64,000 nucleotides of DNA from Paenibacillus phyllosphaerae (GTDB lineage: Bacteria; Bacillota; Bacilli; Paenibacillales; Paenibacillaceae), in the NCBI RefSeq assembly GCF_014192105.1, contig NZ_JACHXK010000018.1, positions 1 through 64,000 of the forward strand, in the 5' to 3' direction. Position numbers and translations under genes: made by a program. Under the pieces are notes generated by a model. The model saw only the letters and a program-made list of their open reading frames with translations, was not told where the DNA came from and searched no databases. The first letter of the stretch is position 1, and each line of letters opens with the position of its first letter. This document shows, piece by piece, positions 26,023 through 34,672 of the stretch.

Positions 26023-27225
26023 ATGTCTCATAAGAGTCAGCTGGCGAGCTTGGGAGGCAAACCAGTCAGGCGTACCCTTCTGCCTTACGGCAGGCAATGG
26101 ATCGGACTGGACGATATTCGGGCAGTTGTCGTTACGCTCCTCAGCGATTTCGTGACGACAGGGCCGGCGGTCGACCGGTTCGAACATGAACTCGCTCGTT
26201 ATACCGGCGCGCAATATGCAGTTGCTTTCTCCAGCGGAACCGCCGCCCTTCATGCAGCCTGCGTAGCTGCGGGGATTGGCGAAGGCGACGAGGTCATTAC
26301 GACGCCGATTACTTTTGCGGCAACGGCCAATTGTATTCGATATGCCGGAGGAACGCCGGTGTTCGCGGATATCGATGAGCGGACGTATAACATCGACCCG
26401 GACTCGGTTAAGCGGCTCATTACGAACAGGACCAAGGCGTTAATCCCCGTCCATTACACCGGTCAACCCGCCGATATGCAGGCGATCATGCAATTGGCGA
26501 AGGAGAACGGACTCATTGTCATTGAAGATGCTGCGCATGCGTTCGGCGCTTCCTATATGGGCAGGCGCATCGGCAGCGGCAGCGCTAGCATGACGATGTT
26601 CAGCTTTCATCCTGTCAAGCATATTACGACCGGTGAAGGCGGAGTGATCACCACCGACGACCCTGAATTGTATGAGAAGCTGAAAGAGTTCCGGGTACAT
26701 GGCATCACGAGAAATCCGTCCCGAATGGAGCGTCCGCAGGGGGAGTGGTACTACGAGATGCAGTCCCTTGGCTTCAATTATCGGCTGACGGATGTTCAGG
26801 CTGCGCTTGGCGCAAGCCAACTCAAGAAGGCTGAACGGTTCCTGCGTCTGCGCCGTCGGTACAGGCAAATGTACGATGAAGCCTTCATGCACGCGAAAGG
26901 CGTGACCATTCCTTACGAATCGCCGGAATGCGAATCGTCCTGGCATCTCTATGTGCTGCGTCTGAACCGAACGGAGCTTCGCGCGGGCCGAGAGGAAATC
27001 TATCATGCGCTGCGCGCCGAGAACATCGCCGTGAACGTTCATTATGTGCCTGTTTACTTGCACCCGTATTATCGCGATCTCGGTTATCGCCAGGGACTGT
27101 GCCCGATAGCGGAGCGGGTGCATGAAGATATGATTACTCTCCCGCTGTTCCCCCGGATGACGCGGCGCGATGTCAACGACGTCATAACAGCCGTTCATAA
27201 AGTGCTGGCTTATTATTCGGCGTAA
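26023..27225 (+). CDS. pseC: PLP-dependent aminotransferase, PseC/SpsC-like
   Basis: A DegT/DnrJ/EryC1/StrS-type sugar aminotransferase of 400 residues. The cofactor lysine is Lys199 in SFHPVKHITTGEGG, with Asp169 and His172 in IEDAAHAFGASY and the phosphate-binding SSGTAALHAA at 70-79. PseC makes UDP-4-amino-4,6-dideoxy-GlcNAc-type sugar with glutamate as amino donor, the second step towards pseudaminic acid. The following genes encode later steps, which supports the assignment. It starts 16 bp after the previous gene. The PseB dehydratase that supplies its substrate is not in the window. Confidence 0.9.
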   Translation: MSHKSQLASLGGKPVRRTLLPYGRQWIGLDDIRAVVVTLLSDFVTTGPAVDRFEHELARYTGAQYAVAFSSGTAALHAACVAAGIGEGDEVITTPITFAATANCIRYAGGTPVFADIDERTYNIDPDSVKRLITNRTKALIPVHYTGQPADMQAIMQLAKENGLIVIEDAAHAFGASYMGRRIGSGSASMTMFSFHPVKHITTGEGGVITTDDPELYEKLKEFRVHGITRNPSRMERPQGEWYYEMQSLGFNYRLTDVQAALGASQLKKAERFLRLRRRYRQMYDEAFMHAKGVTIPYESPECESSWHLYVLRLNRTELRAGREEIYHALRAENIAVNVHYVPVYLHPYYRDLGYRQGLCPIAERVHEDMITLPLFPRMTRRDVNDVITAVHKVLAYYSA

Positions 27226-27242
27226 AACGAGGAGGTGAGCGC

Positions 27243-27983
27243 ATGAAGGTGGCAGCGATCGTGCAAGCCCGTATGGGATCAACCAGACTCCCCGGGAAAG
27301 TGCTTCTCCCGGTGTTAGGCAAGCCCCTGCTTCAGATTGAGTTGGAGCGAATCGGCCGCTCCCAACGGATCGACCGTATCATTGTTGCGACAACCCGCCA
27401 GCCAGAGGACGAGCGCATTATCCAATTTTGCCGCTCCATCGGCGTCGAATGCTTCAGGGGATCCGAGAATGATGTGCTAACGAGGTATTATGAGGCAGCC
27501 CATTACGCCCAAGCCGATGTCATCGTCCGCCTGACGGCCGACTGTCCGCTGTTGGACCCGCAGATTATCGATGATGTGATATCGAGTTACTTCTCAGCGA
27601 TGCCGGCATGCGATTATTGCTCGAATACGCTGGTACGTTCCTATCCGCGCGGATTGGATACGGAGGTGTTCTCCTTCGCAGCTCTGCAGCGAGCTTACGA
27701 GCAAGCGGAATCGCCGGCGGAGAGGGAACATGTCACCCCCTTTATCGTTAACCGCCCGGAACGGTTCCGTTTGATACCGGTGCTCGGCAGTCAAGACTTC
27801 AGCCATCATCGCTGGACCGTGGATACCGTTGACGACTATCGGTTGGTGCGGCAGATTATTGAGCGCTTATACCCGGCCAATCCATTGTTCACGATGAGCG
27901 ATGTTACTGGCTTATTGGAACTAGAAAGCAGCTGGCCGGCCATCAATGCACATGTTGAACAGAAATCAGTCGAGAGGGATTGA
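27243..27983 (+). CDS. pseF: CMP-pseudaminic acid-type cytidylyltransferase, PseF/SpsF-like
   Basis: The enzyme activates a nonulosonic acid with CTP. The 246-residue product has the nucleotidyltransferase opening IVQARMGSTRLPGKVLLP (about residues 6-23) and the DVIVRLTADCPLLDP segment with metal-binding acid residues, matching SpsF. The ATG follows GAGGAGGTGAGCGC. It is closely linked to PseC before and PseG after. A related 3-deoxy-manno-octulosonate-type specificity is less likely given the neighbours. Confidence 0.88.
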   Translation: MKVAAIVQARMGSTRLPGKVLLPVLGKPLLQIELERIGRSQRIDRIIVATTRQPEDERIIQFCRSIGVECFRGSENDVLTRYYEAAHYAQADVIVRLTADCPLLDPQIIDDVISSYFSAMPACDYCSNTLVRSYPRGLDTEVFSFAALQRAYEQAESPAEREHVTPFIVNRPERFRLIPVLGSQDFSHHRWTVDTVDDYRLVRQIIERLYPANPLFTMSDVTGLLELESSWPAINAHVEQKSVERD

Positions 27984-27993
27984 AGGGTTGACG

Positions 27994-29043
27994 ATGATGT
28001 GGATACGTGTCGATGCATCGGCGACCATCGGAGCGGGTCATATGATGCGATGTTTAGCGCTTGCGGAACACCTGAGCGCTTCGGGTATGACATGCCGGTT
28101 TCTGAGCAGGAGCCTGCCTGAACACTGGTTGCGAATGTTGAATGCACGCGGCTTCGAGAGCGTCCAGCTGCCAGGGGATTCCGAATCGATCGATTGGCAG
28201 GCGGATGCGATCGCGACGATCGATGTCTTGAAGCGTTCGGAGCAAGCCGAGTGGCTGCTCGTTGACCATTATGGTCTCGGATTGGATTGGGAGATTGCGA
28301 TAAGACCTCATGTTCGCAAACTTGCGGTCATGGATGATTCGGTATCTCGTTTGCATGGCTGCGATGTACTGATGAATACCAGCGTTTTTGATGAGAAGGA
28401 CACAGCTCTTCAGCGATTAAGCGTACCCGCGCATTGCAAGCTATTGCTTGGCCCCGCGTATTCATTGCTGCGTCAAGAATTTCGGCGTGCTTCCGGCAGG
28501 GCAAGGAGCAGAGACGGTACGATCCTTCGCGTGCTAGTCAGCTTCGGCGGGAGCGATCCATGCAACTTGACCGCGGCAGCAGTTCAAGCGCTGGAGGACG
28601 CCGCGTTCTCCACGCTGCATATCGACGTTGTGGCCGGAGCTTCCAATCCGCGCAAGGAGGAAGTGAAGGAACTTTGCGCAGCGGTGGGCCATGTCGAATT
28701 CCATGAGCATACAGAACGGATGGCGGAGCTGATGGTTCGAGCGGATCTTGGCATCGGCTCGGCTGGCTCGACTTCCTGGGAACGTTGTTATCTGGGTTTA
28801 CCGTCGATTGTCATAACGGCAGCTGCCAATCAGTACGGAATTGGCCATTATTTGCATAGACGCAAGGCCGCGATTCATCTTGGCTGGCACCAATTTGTCA
28901 GCAGTAAGCAGCTAAGGGCTGCATTGCACGCGCTGATCGCCGATCCGGCAGCAACTGCGGCTATGTCCGTTCAAGCCAGCGCGCTCATGGACGGCTGCGA
29001 AGGCAGGGTCGCGGAACTTGTGCAGCATTTCATGAACGAATAG
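27994..29043 (+). CDS. pseG: UDP-sugar hydrolase, PseG/SpsG-like
   Basis: PseG removes UDP from the diacetamido-trideoxy sugar to give the free sugar condensed by PseI. The 349-residue product has VDASATIGAGHMMRCLALA with the glycine-rich loop and catalytic-type His, then SFGGSDP and GSAGSTSWERCYLGLPSI, all typical of this GT-B-fold hydrolase. The ATG at 27994 follows GAAGGG, 10 bp after the PseF stop; the open frame upstream overlaps PseF and lacks a ribosome site. Confidence 0.9.
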   Translation: MMWIRVDASATIGAGHMMRCLALAEHLSASGMTCRFLSRSLPEHWLRMLNARGFESVQLPGDSESIDWQADAIATIDVLKRSEQAEWLLVDHYGLGLDWEIAIRPHVRKLAVMDDSVSRLHGCDVLMNTSVFDEKDTALQRLSVPAHCKLLLGPAYSLLRQEFRRASGRARSRDGTILRVLVSFGGSDPCNLTAAAVQALEDAAFSTLHIDVVAGASNPRKEEVKELCAAVGHVEFHEHTERMAELMVRADLGIGSAGSTSWERCYLGLPSIVITAAANQYGIGHYLHRRKAAIHLGWHQFVSSKQLRAALHALIADPAATAAMSVQASALMDGCEGRVAELVQHFMNE

Positions 29044-29056
29044 GAGGGAAATGCTG

Positions 29057-30124
29057 ATGAATGATGTCACGATTGCCGGCAGAACGATCGGTGCGGGCCA
29101 TCCGCCTTTTATGATCGCAGAGATGTCGGGCAATCATAATCAGTCGCTTGACCGCGCCTTGGCGATTGTCGAGCAGGCAGCCCGATCAGGCGCGCACGCG
29201 CTGAAACTTCAGACGTACACGGCAGATACGATGACGCTTAACGTCCAATCAGGGGAGTTCCGCATTCATGATGCAGACAGTTTATGGCATGGGTGGTCGC
29301 TCTATGAGCTATACGCTCAGGCCTGTACGCCGTGGGAATGGCATGAGCGGATCATTGAATACGGACGGCAGCTCGGCTTAATCGTCTTCAGTTCGCCATT
29401 TGACGAGTCGGCCGTTGATTTCCTCGAGACGCTGGATGTGCCCTGCTACAAAATCGCCTCGTTCGAGAATAACGATCTGCCGCTTATCCGTAAGGTCGCG
29501 GCAACGGGAAAACCGGTCATAATGTCGACGGGGATGGCGACAATAGCCGAGCTCGAAGAAGCCGTGAACGCATACCGGGAGGCTGCTCCCGATCCAGATT
29601 CAGGTCAAGGCGGGCTTATCCTGCTTAAATGCACAAGCAGCTACCCGGCGCCTGCTGCGGAGTGCAACCTTCTGACAATCCCGCATTTGAGCCGGCTGTT
29701 CGACTGTCCGGTCGGATTGTCCGACCATACGCTTGGTTTCGGTGCGGCGGCAGCCAGTGTAGCGCTTGGGGCCAGCGTAGTGGAGAAGCATTTTACTTTA
29801 TCCCGGTCGGATGGCGGTGTCGATGCAGCTTTCTCGCTTGAGCCCGACGAGATGTTGCAGCTGACCCAGTCGTGCGCGACCGCCTGGGAGGCCCTAGGGA
29901 CGATTGCGTTCGGACCGACGGAAAAGGAGCGAAGCTCGCTTATATTCAGGCGTTCGATCTATGCCGCACGGAACATACAGCCTGGCGAACCTTTTACCCG
30001 AGAGAATATCCGAATCATCCGGCCTGGCCTGGGGCTGGCTCCGAAGTATTACGAGCTTGTGCTTGGGAGGAAATCCGTTCAGTCGATCAACGCTGGCACG
30101 CCAATCCGATGGGAGCAGCTATAA
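29057..30124 (+). CDS. pseI: Pseudaminic acid synthase-like (NeuB family), PseI/SpsE-like
   Basis: It condenses phosphoenolpyruvate with the hexosamine from PseG. The 355-residue product has a TIM barrel opening PPFMIAEMSGNHNQSLDRA, the ALKLQTYTADTMT segment, a GLSDHTLG motif near the metal site, and a C-terminal antifreeze-like SAF domain (RSIYAARNIQPGEPFTRENI). PseI and NeuB share these motifs; the PseC/F/G/H neighbours favour pseudaminic acid over neuraminic acid. The ATG at 29057 has AGGAGG nine bases upstream; the ATG at 29051 is too close to it. Confidence 0.9.
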   Translation: MNDVTIAGRTIGAGHPPFMIAEMSGNHNQSLDRALAIVEQAARSGAHALKLQTYTADTMTLNVQSGEFRIHDADSLWHGWSLYELYAQACTPWEWHERIIEYGRQLGLIVFSSPFDESAVDFLETLDVPCYKIASFENNDLPLIRKVAATGKPVIMSTGMATIAELEEAVNAYREAAPDPDSGQGGLILLKCTSSYPAPAAECNLLTIPHLSRLFDCPVGLSDHTLGFGAAAASVALGASVVEKHFTLSRSDGGVDAAFSLEPDEMLQLTQSCATAWEALGTIAFGPTEKERSSLIFRRSIYAARNIQPGEPFTRENIRIIRPGLGLAPKYYELVLGRKSVQSINAGTPIRWEQL

Positions 30125-30180
30125 TGCTGGAGTGAGAAGTGAGAAGTAAGAAATCGAGAGGCGCGGGAAGGAGAATTCAG

Positions 30181-30618
30181 GTGCTGCAGGTACGTCTGGC
30201 CCACAACGGTGATGCGGCGATGCTGTTTGCCTGGCGCAATGAAGAAACGGTCAGGCAACAGTCATTCAACAGTGATCCGATCGATTGGGCTACGCATGTG
30301 CGCTGGCTGGAAATGACGCTGGCTAGCAGCGATCAACTCATCTGTATTGCATTGGAAGGGGATAAGCCGGCAGGAAGTTTTCGGCTGGAGAAGCTGACGG
30401 ATTCTACGGTTCTTATCAGCATTACGGTAGCGCCTATGTTGCGCGGGCAAGGGCTGGGGTCAAGGATGCTCCGCCTGGCAGCAGAACAATGCCGTTCCAG
30501 ATTCGGCCCCGTGACGATCGTGGCACAGATCAAAGCGGATAACGAAGCCTCCCTGAGGGCGTTCGCCAAAGCAGGTTATACACTCCGTTCGGTAACGATG
30601 GAATTGCAATGCGACTAA
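30181..30618 (+). CDS. pseH: GNAT N-acetyltransferase, PseH/SpsD-like
   Basis: A 145-residue acetyltransferase with the acetyl-CoA loop PMLRGQGLGSRMLRLA and the ADNEASLRAFAKAGY motif. It should N-acetylate the C4 amino group made by PseC. The GTG at 30181 lies seven bases after AAGGAG; a GTG at 30139 in the same frame has no ribosome site. It is downstream of PseI in the same operon, though in the pathway it acts before PseG. Confidence 0.85.
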   Translation: MLQVRLAHNGDAAMLFAWRNEETVRQQSFNSDPIDWATHVRWLEMTLASSDQLICIALEGDKPAGSFRLEKLTDSTVLISITVAPMLRGQGLGSRMLRLAAEQCRSRFGPVTIVAQIKADNEASLRAFAKAGYTLRSVTMELQCD

Positions 30619-30642
30619 CCTAATGAAGGAGAGAAGCTGCTC

Positions 30643-31101
30643 ATGTCCAAGTTTGCCCATGCAAAAAAATGCTGCTGTTCAGTATGCAAGAAAAAGAAAT
30701 CGCGTTTGCGCCGTAAAAGAAGGGCTCGTTCGCTAAACCGGGTCCGCACCTCCCCTGTTAGCCTGTTGCAGCAATCCGTTGATGCGCTTGGCGCTGCGAT
30801 CGGCAGTTTGACAGATCGAGTGGCCCTCATCGAAGCGGCTATCCATCGGAATCGGATCGAGCTTGGTGAAATGCGCTCGACTGTCGGAAGTTTGACCTCC
30901 GAGGTGGGGGAATTGACCTCGGAAGAGCAGTCCATCCGGAGCCAGCTGCAGCAACGGATCGGCGCTCAGGTGACGATTGATACGCCCGTAGGGACTGTTA
31001 CCGGCGTATTGATTGCGGTTGGCGAGGATTTCGTCGAGCTTCAGGAGTCGACTGGCGCTATACTGGTCGTCCGCATAGCGAAGATCAATTCGTTTAGTTG
31101 A
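30643..31101 (+). CDS. Small Cys/Lys/Arg-rich coiled-coil protein with barrel-like C-terminus, possible coat component
   Basis: The function of this 152-residue product is not known. It starts with a basic Cys cluster (KKCCCSVCKKKK, RLRRKRRARS), continues with a heptad-like stretch (about 40-100) suggesting a coiled coil, and ends with about 45 residues (GAQVTIDTPVGTVTGVL, DFVELQE, VVRIAKINS) that look like a small Sm- or DUF2642-like beta-barrel. The next gene encodes a similar barrel alone. Its place in the polysaccharide operon and the Cys/Lys-rich start suggest a structural spore surface protein (inference). A ribosome site GAAGGAGAGAAG precedes the ATG. Confidence 0.78.
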   Translation: MSKFAHAKKCCCSVCKKKKSRLRRKRRARSLNRVRTSPVSLLQQSVDALGAAIGSLTDRVALIEAAIHRNRIELGEMRSTVGSLTSEVGELTSEEQSIRSQLQQRIGAQVTIDTPVGTVTGVLIAVGEDFVELQESTGAILVVRIAKINSFS

Positions 31102-31127
31102 TTAGAACATGGTGGAGGGGATTAGAG

Positions 31128-31328
31128 ATGGATTTTTCCGATCTGATGAGAACGTTCATTGGCCGCAATGTAGAAAGCTATCAGGAAGGGCAGTTCCTGA
31201 CCGGCCGACTGGCCAACGTGACGGAGGGCAGCCTGATCATTGAAGCCATCCAAAGTGTCTACAGTCCGGTATCCGGTCTGGTGACTGTATTAACGCCGAA
31301 TATCAATTATGTGCGGATACTGCCTTAA
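31128..31328 (+). CDS. Very small barrel-like protein, possible partner of the previous gene
   Basis: The 66-residue product FSDLMRTFIGRNVESYQEG...LIIEAIQSVYSP...NINYVRILP has alternating beta strands like the C-terminal end of its upstream neighbour and of DUF2642-type proteins (inference). The ATG at 31128 has GGAGGGG upstream; the frame opens at 31098 without a site. No function is assigned. Confidence 0.72.
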   Translation: MDFSDLMRTFIGRNVESYQEGQFLTGRLANVTEGSLIIEAIQSVYSPVSGLVTVLTPNINYVRILP

Positions 31329-31333
31329 CGCGT

Positions 31334-32617
31334 ATGCTATTCTTGATACGCAGCGGTACCGATTCGCGTTCATCGAATCACACGGCGTCATCGGTCAAGT
31401 CGGAATGGCCGGACAGCCTTATTGTTCGGCTTGACCAAGAGGATGCGGATGCCCTGAACCGGATCCTTTGCACATCGGGGGAGCCGTTCTTCATCGTCCT
31501 AGGTGCAGGCGACACTGTACTGCCGGGCTTCCGAGCTGCTCTTAAGCAATCATTGCAGCAGTTAGAACCATCGGATGCCGGCTTCATTGCCCAGAAGGAA
31601 TCCGTGAACGGAGTCCAGGCCGATCGCTTGCTTCCTCCGCTTCCGCTTGTCTGGAGAACCGAAGCCGTTCTGAATCGTGATGACGGCGGCTTTCAGACCA
31701 TGACCCAGCTCCCTTTTCCTTCCTATATCTTTCATGAACGTATGCTGCAGCTAAAGCGATCGTGGAATTGGCCCGTCTTGAAAGGTCTCCCGCTGTATCA
31801 AGCGGCGCAGCGAACGCCCAGTTGGATGCAACTTGACCGGGAATGGGCATTGCTGGCCCCGATTCTCGCTGGAGAGCGCCAAGCAGTTGCTCAAGAACGA
31901 GAACCTGTCATCTCAGTCGTCCTATGCATGTATAATGCGTCCGATTATATGCTGTGGGCTGTTCGCAGCGTCCTTATCCAGACCTATCCGGATTGGGAGC
32001 TCATTCTCGTCGATGACGGCTCTAACGATGCTACGGACATGGTGCTGAAGAGCAATCCATTGCTGCAAGACACAAGAATCCGAATGCTGTCTCATCCGTC
32101 CAACTTGGGCAAAGCCGCCGCGCTGAATACGGCGCTCGCTTGCGCGCGAGGGCGATGGCTGCTGGAGCTCGATGCCGATGACTGGCTGTGCGTCGATGCC
32201 CTGGAGACGCTTGCGCGTGGAGCGCTGGCGAATCCTGAAGCCGGCGCCATTTATGCCGATCAGATCGAATGGCTGGAACGGCATAATAAACAGCTTGTCC
32301 TGCGAGGCATCGCCCGTGCATGTGATACGCCGACGATCCATCACCTGCTAGATCGTCCTGTGCCGCTTGCGCCCAGAATGTACCGGACGGCTCTCCTGCG
32401 CAAGCTGGGCGGATGGCTGACCGATGACCCTTACGGCGGCAGGTTATATGAAGATATCCAAATGCTGGTTCGGGTAATGGAGCTGCGGCAGCTTTACCGC
32501 ATTCCAATGGGGTTATACCATCGCCGCCTGCGCGCGGCAAGCGTCTCGCAGCAGAACAAGGAGCGTTATGGGATCTGGAAGAGGTGGATGACGGCGAAGC
32601 TTTCTATACGCGATTAA
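31334..32617 (+). CDS. Family 2 glycosyltransferase with an additional degenerate N-terminal half
   Basis: The 427-residue protein has a clear GT-A domain from about residue 190 (VISVVLCMYNASDYMLWAV, LILVDDGSNDATD, acidic LLELDADDWL). Its first ~190 residues include FFIVLGAGDTVLPGF and PLVWRTEAVL, which resemble the second half of another GT-A domain lacking the nucleotide-binding start, so the protein may be a fusion with one dead domain. The ATG at 31334 is five bases after the previous stop and lacks a good ribosome site, so translational coupling is likely. A terminator follows: this is the last gene of the operon. Confidence 0.85.
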   Translation: MLFLIRSGTDSRSSNHTASSVKSEWPDSLIVRLDQEDADALNRILCTSGEPFFIVLGAGDTVLPGFRAALKQSLQQLEPSDAGFIAQKESVNGVQADRLLPPLPLVWRTEAVLNRDDGGFQTMTQLPFPSYIFHERMLQLKRSWNWPVLKGLPLYQAAQRTPSWMQLDREWALLAPILAGERQAVAQEREPVISVVLCMYNASDYMLWAVRSVLIQTYPDWELILVDDGSNDATDMVLKSNPLLQDTRIRMLSHPSNLGKAAALNTALACARGRWLLELDADDWLCVDALETLARGALANPEAGAIYADQIEWLERHNKQLVLRGIARACDTPTIHHLLDRPVPLAPRMYRTALLRKLGGWLTDDPYGGRLYEDIQMLVRVMELRQLYRIPMGLYHRRLRAASVSQQNKERYGIWKRWMTAKLSIRD

Positions 32618-32639
32618 TGCCTGTACAACCGAACGCATT

Positions 32640-32676
32640 AAAACAGCGATCGCCCCGAAAGGCGCATCGCTGTTTT
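32640..32676. terminator. Terminator ending the coat-polysaccharide operon
   Basis: AAAACAGCGAT-CGCC pairs with GGCG-CATCGCTGTTTT through one bulged base around CCGAAA. A/T tracts flank both sides, so it may serve the forward operon and the converging minus-strand permease gene (ends 32741). Confidence 0.7.
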
Positions 32677-32740
32677 GTGTGTTACGCTTCGATAATGGGC
32701 CCCTATTGTAACGGATACCTAGGTTAGGCGCGAATGTTCT

Positions 32741-33622
32741 TTACTCTTTTAACGCGCCAATCAACACCCCATGCACAAAGTATTTTTGCAGAAACGGATA
32801 GAGGACCAAGATCGGTAGTGTTGATACGATGATCGTCGCGTACTTGATCGTCACCCCGATATCCATCCGATCGCCGGCGCCGGATCCGGTCGTCATGCTG
32901 TCCGTGCTGTTCGAGATCAGAATCTCCCTGAGCACCAGCTGAAGCGGGAACAATTCCCGATCGCGCAGATAGATGAGCGCGCTGAAATACGAATTCCAAT
33001 GTCCGACGGCGTACCATAAGATCATGACGGCAATCACGGGCATCGATAGAGGGATGATGATACGGCTCAGAATCGTCCAGTCATTCGCCCCGTCGATGCG
33101 CGCGGATTCCTCCAATCCTACGGGGATCCCCTGGAATGCGGTTCGCATAATGATTAAGTTAAACGAGCTGATGGCTCCGGGCAAAAGAAGCGCCCAAGGC
33201 GTATTCAGCATGCCGAGATTGTTCACCAGCAGGAAAGAGGGAATCAGGCCCCCGTTGAACACCATGGTGATGATGATAATAAGCATGATCGTATTATTGA
33301 AATAAACGTTACGACGGGAAAGCGCGTACGCGCCGAGGGTAGTCATGATCAAGTTGATGCTTGTACCTGCGATAACATAGAACAGCGTGTTCCGGTAACC
33401 TGTCGTAACCATGGGATTGTCCAATACCGCCTTATAGGCATCCAAGCTGAACCCTTGCGGGTAGAACAGCATGCCGCGAAACCGGGCCATCTCGGCTGGA
33501 TCGCTCAGTGAGGCGAAGAGGATATAGAGGAACGGATACAGCGTAACGAAACAAAGCGACAGCATAAAAAATAGGTTAAACCACGAAAACACCGTTTCAC
33601 CGCGAGAACGTCGATACGTCAA
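32741..33622 (-). CDS. ABC transporter permease, LplC/YtcP family
   Basis: The 293-residue permease has about six helices, the EAA loop PVGLEESARIDGANDWTIL and the typical end QKYFVHGVLIGALKE. The TTG start at 33622 is preceded by AAGGGGGG nine bases upstream. It is the last gene of a minus-strand operon (glucuronidase, binding protein, two permeases), 16 bp after the interrupted permease. Confidence 0.9.
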   Translation of the reverse strand: MTYRRSRGETVFSWFNLFFMLSLCFVTLYPFLYILFASLSDPAEMARFRGMLFYPQGFSLDAYKAVLDNPMVTTGYRNTLFYVIAGTSINLIMTTLGAYALSRRNVYFNNTIMLIIIITMVFNGGLIPSFLLVNNLGMLNTPWALLLPGAISSFNLIIMRTAFQGIPVGLEESARIDGANDWTILSRIIIPLSMPVIAVMILWYAVGHWNSYFSALIYLRDRELFPLQLVLREILISNSTDSMTTGSGAGDRMDIGVTIKYATIIVSTLPILVLYPFLQKYFVHGVLIGALKE

Positions 33623-33638
33623 TTGTCGTTTCCCCCCT

Positions 33639-34601
33639 TTACCACAGCCTGTGCTCGCTTACCCGCTTGCTAATCGTATTGGCGAGCGCCAGCAGAATGA
33701 AGCTGACGATCGAATTGAACAAGCCTACGGCAGCGGAATACCCGAAGTCGGCGCCGAGAATCCCTTTTCTGTATACATAGGTGGAAATCACGTCGGCCGT
33801 TTCATAGGTCAGCGGGTTGTACATCAGAATGATTTTTTCGCTCCCGACGGAAAGCATCGACCCGATATTCAGGATCAGCAGGATGATGATCGTTGGCATA
33901 ATGCCTGGAAGGGTCACATGCAACGTTTGCTTCCAACGGTTCGCGCCATCGATACGTGCCGCGTCGTACAGGGAAGGGTCAATCGTCGACATCGCGGCGA
34001 GATAAATAATCGAACCCCATCCGATCCCTTGCCAGATCCCGGAGGAGATAAACATGGAACGAAACCAGCCCGGCTCCTGCAAGAAGGCAATCGGCTCGAT
34101 CCCGAACCATCCGAGGATGTTATTAATGAGCCCATCGCGCGCAACGAAATCGACGAGCATGCCCACCACGACCACGATCGAGATAAAGTGGGGGAGATAG
34201 CTGATTGTCTGCACGACCCGTTTGAAGACGAGTTGTCATATTTCATTGAGCAACAGCGCCAGGATGATCGGAGCAGGGAAGGCAAACAGCAATTCATAGA
34301 TATTGATCATGAAGGTATTGCGAATCAGCCGCCAGAAGTAAGGGTTTTCAAAAAAGTGTTGAAAGTGCGTAAACCCGACCCAAGGACTGCGCCATACGCC
34401 ATCGGCTATGCCATAATCCTTGAAGGCAATGAGCAGACCATACATCGGTCCGTAATGGAAAAGGGCGTAATAGGCGATGACGGGCAGAAGCATCAGGTAA
34501 ATCATGCGATTGCGTATGAGGTCTTTTCTTATGAAACTCCATTTGCTTTCCACGGGTATTCTGGCGGCGGCTTGCGACACGTTCTTGTCTAACTCAGGCA
34601 C
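33639..34601 (-). pseudogene. ABC transporter permease, LplB family, interrupted by an in-frame TGA
   Basis: The frame is continuous from the GTG at 34601 (GGGAGG nine bases upstream) to 33639 except for a single TGA at 34238-34236. Before it the protein reads ALLLNEI and after it QLVFKRVVQTISYLPHF. The intact paralogue at 4733 has LNELRSRVFQRFVQT there, so TGA replaces an Arg codon (CGA to TGA would do). Both halves otherwise keep the LplB pattern, including KDYGIADGVWRSPWVG before and the EAA loop after. Possibilities are a recent nonsense mutation, a sequencing error, or readthrough (the context is TGA-C). Restart at a GTG at 34214 would lose the first membrane helices. Confidence 0.85.
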
Positions 34602-34622
34602 GGAATGATCCCTCCCGGATGT

Positions 34623-34660
34623 CCGGAATACGGACAGCTATCGGCCAGCGCATATTCCGG
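34623..34660 (-). other. Hairpin between binding-protein and permease genes
   Basis: CCGGAATA and TATTCCGG pair perfectly across a 22-base interior in the 71-bp gap after the binding-protein stop. No T-run. The position matches that of hairpins in the other two importer operons. Confidence 0.45.
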
Positions 34661-34672
34661 AATTGGCGATGT

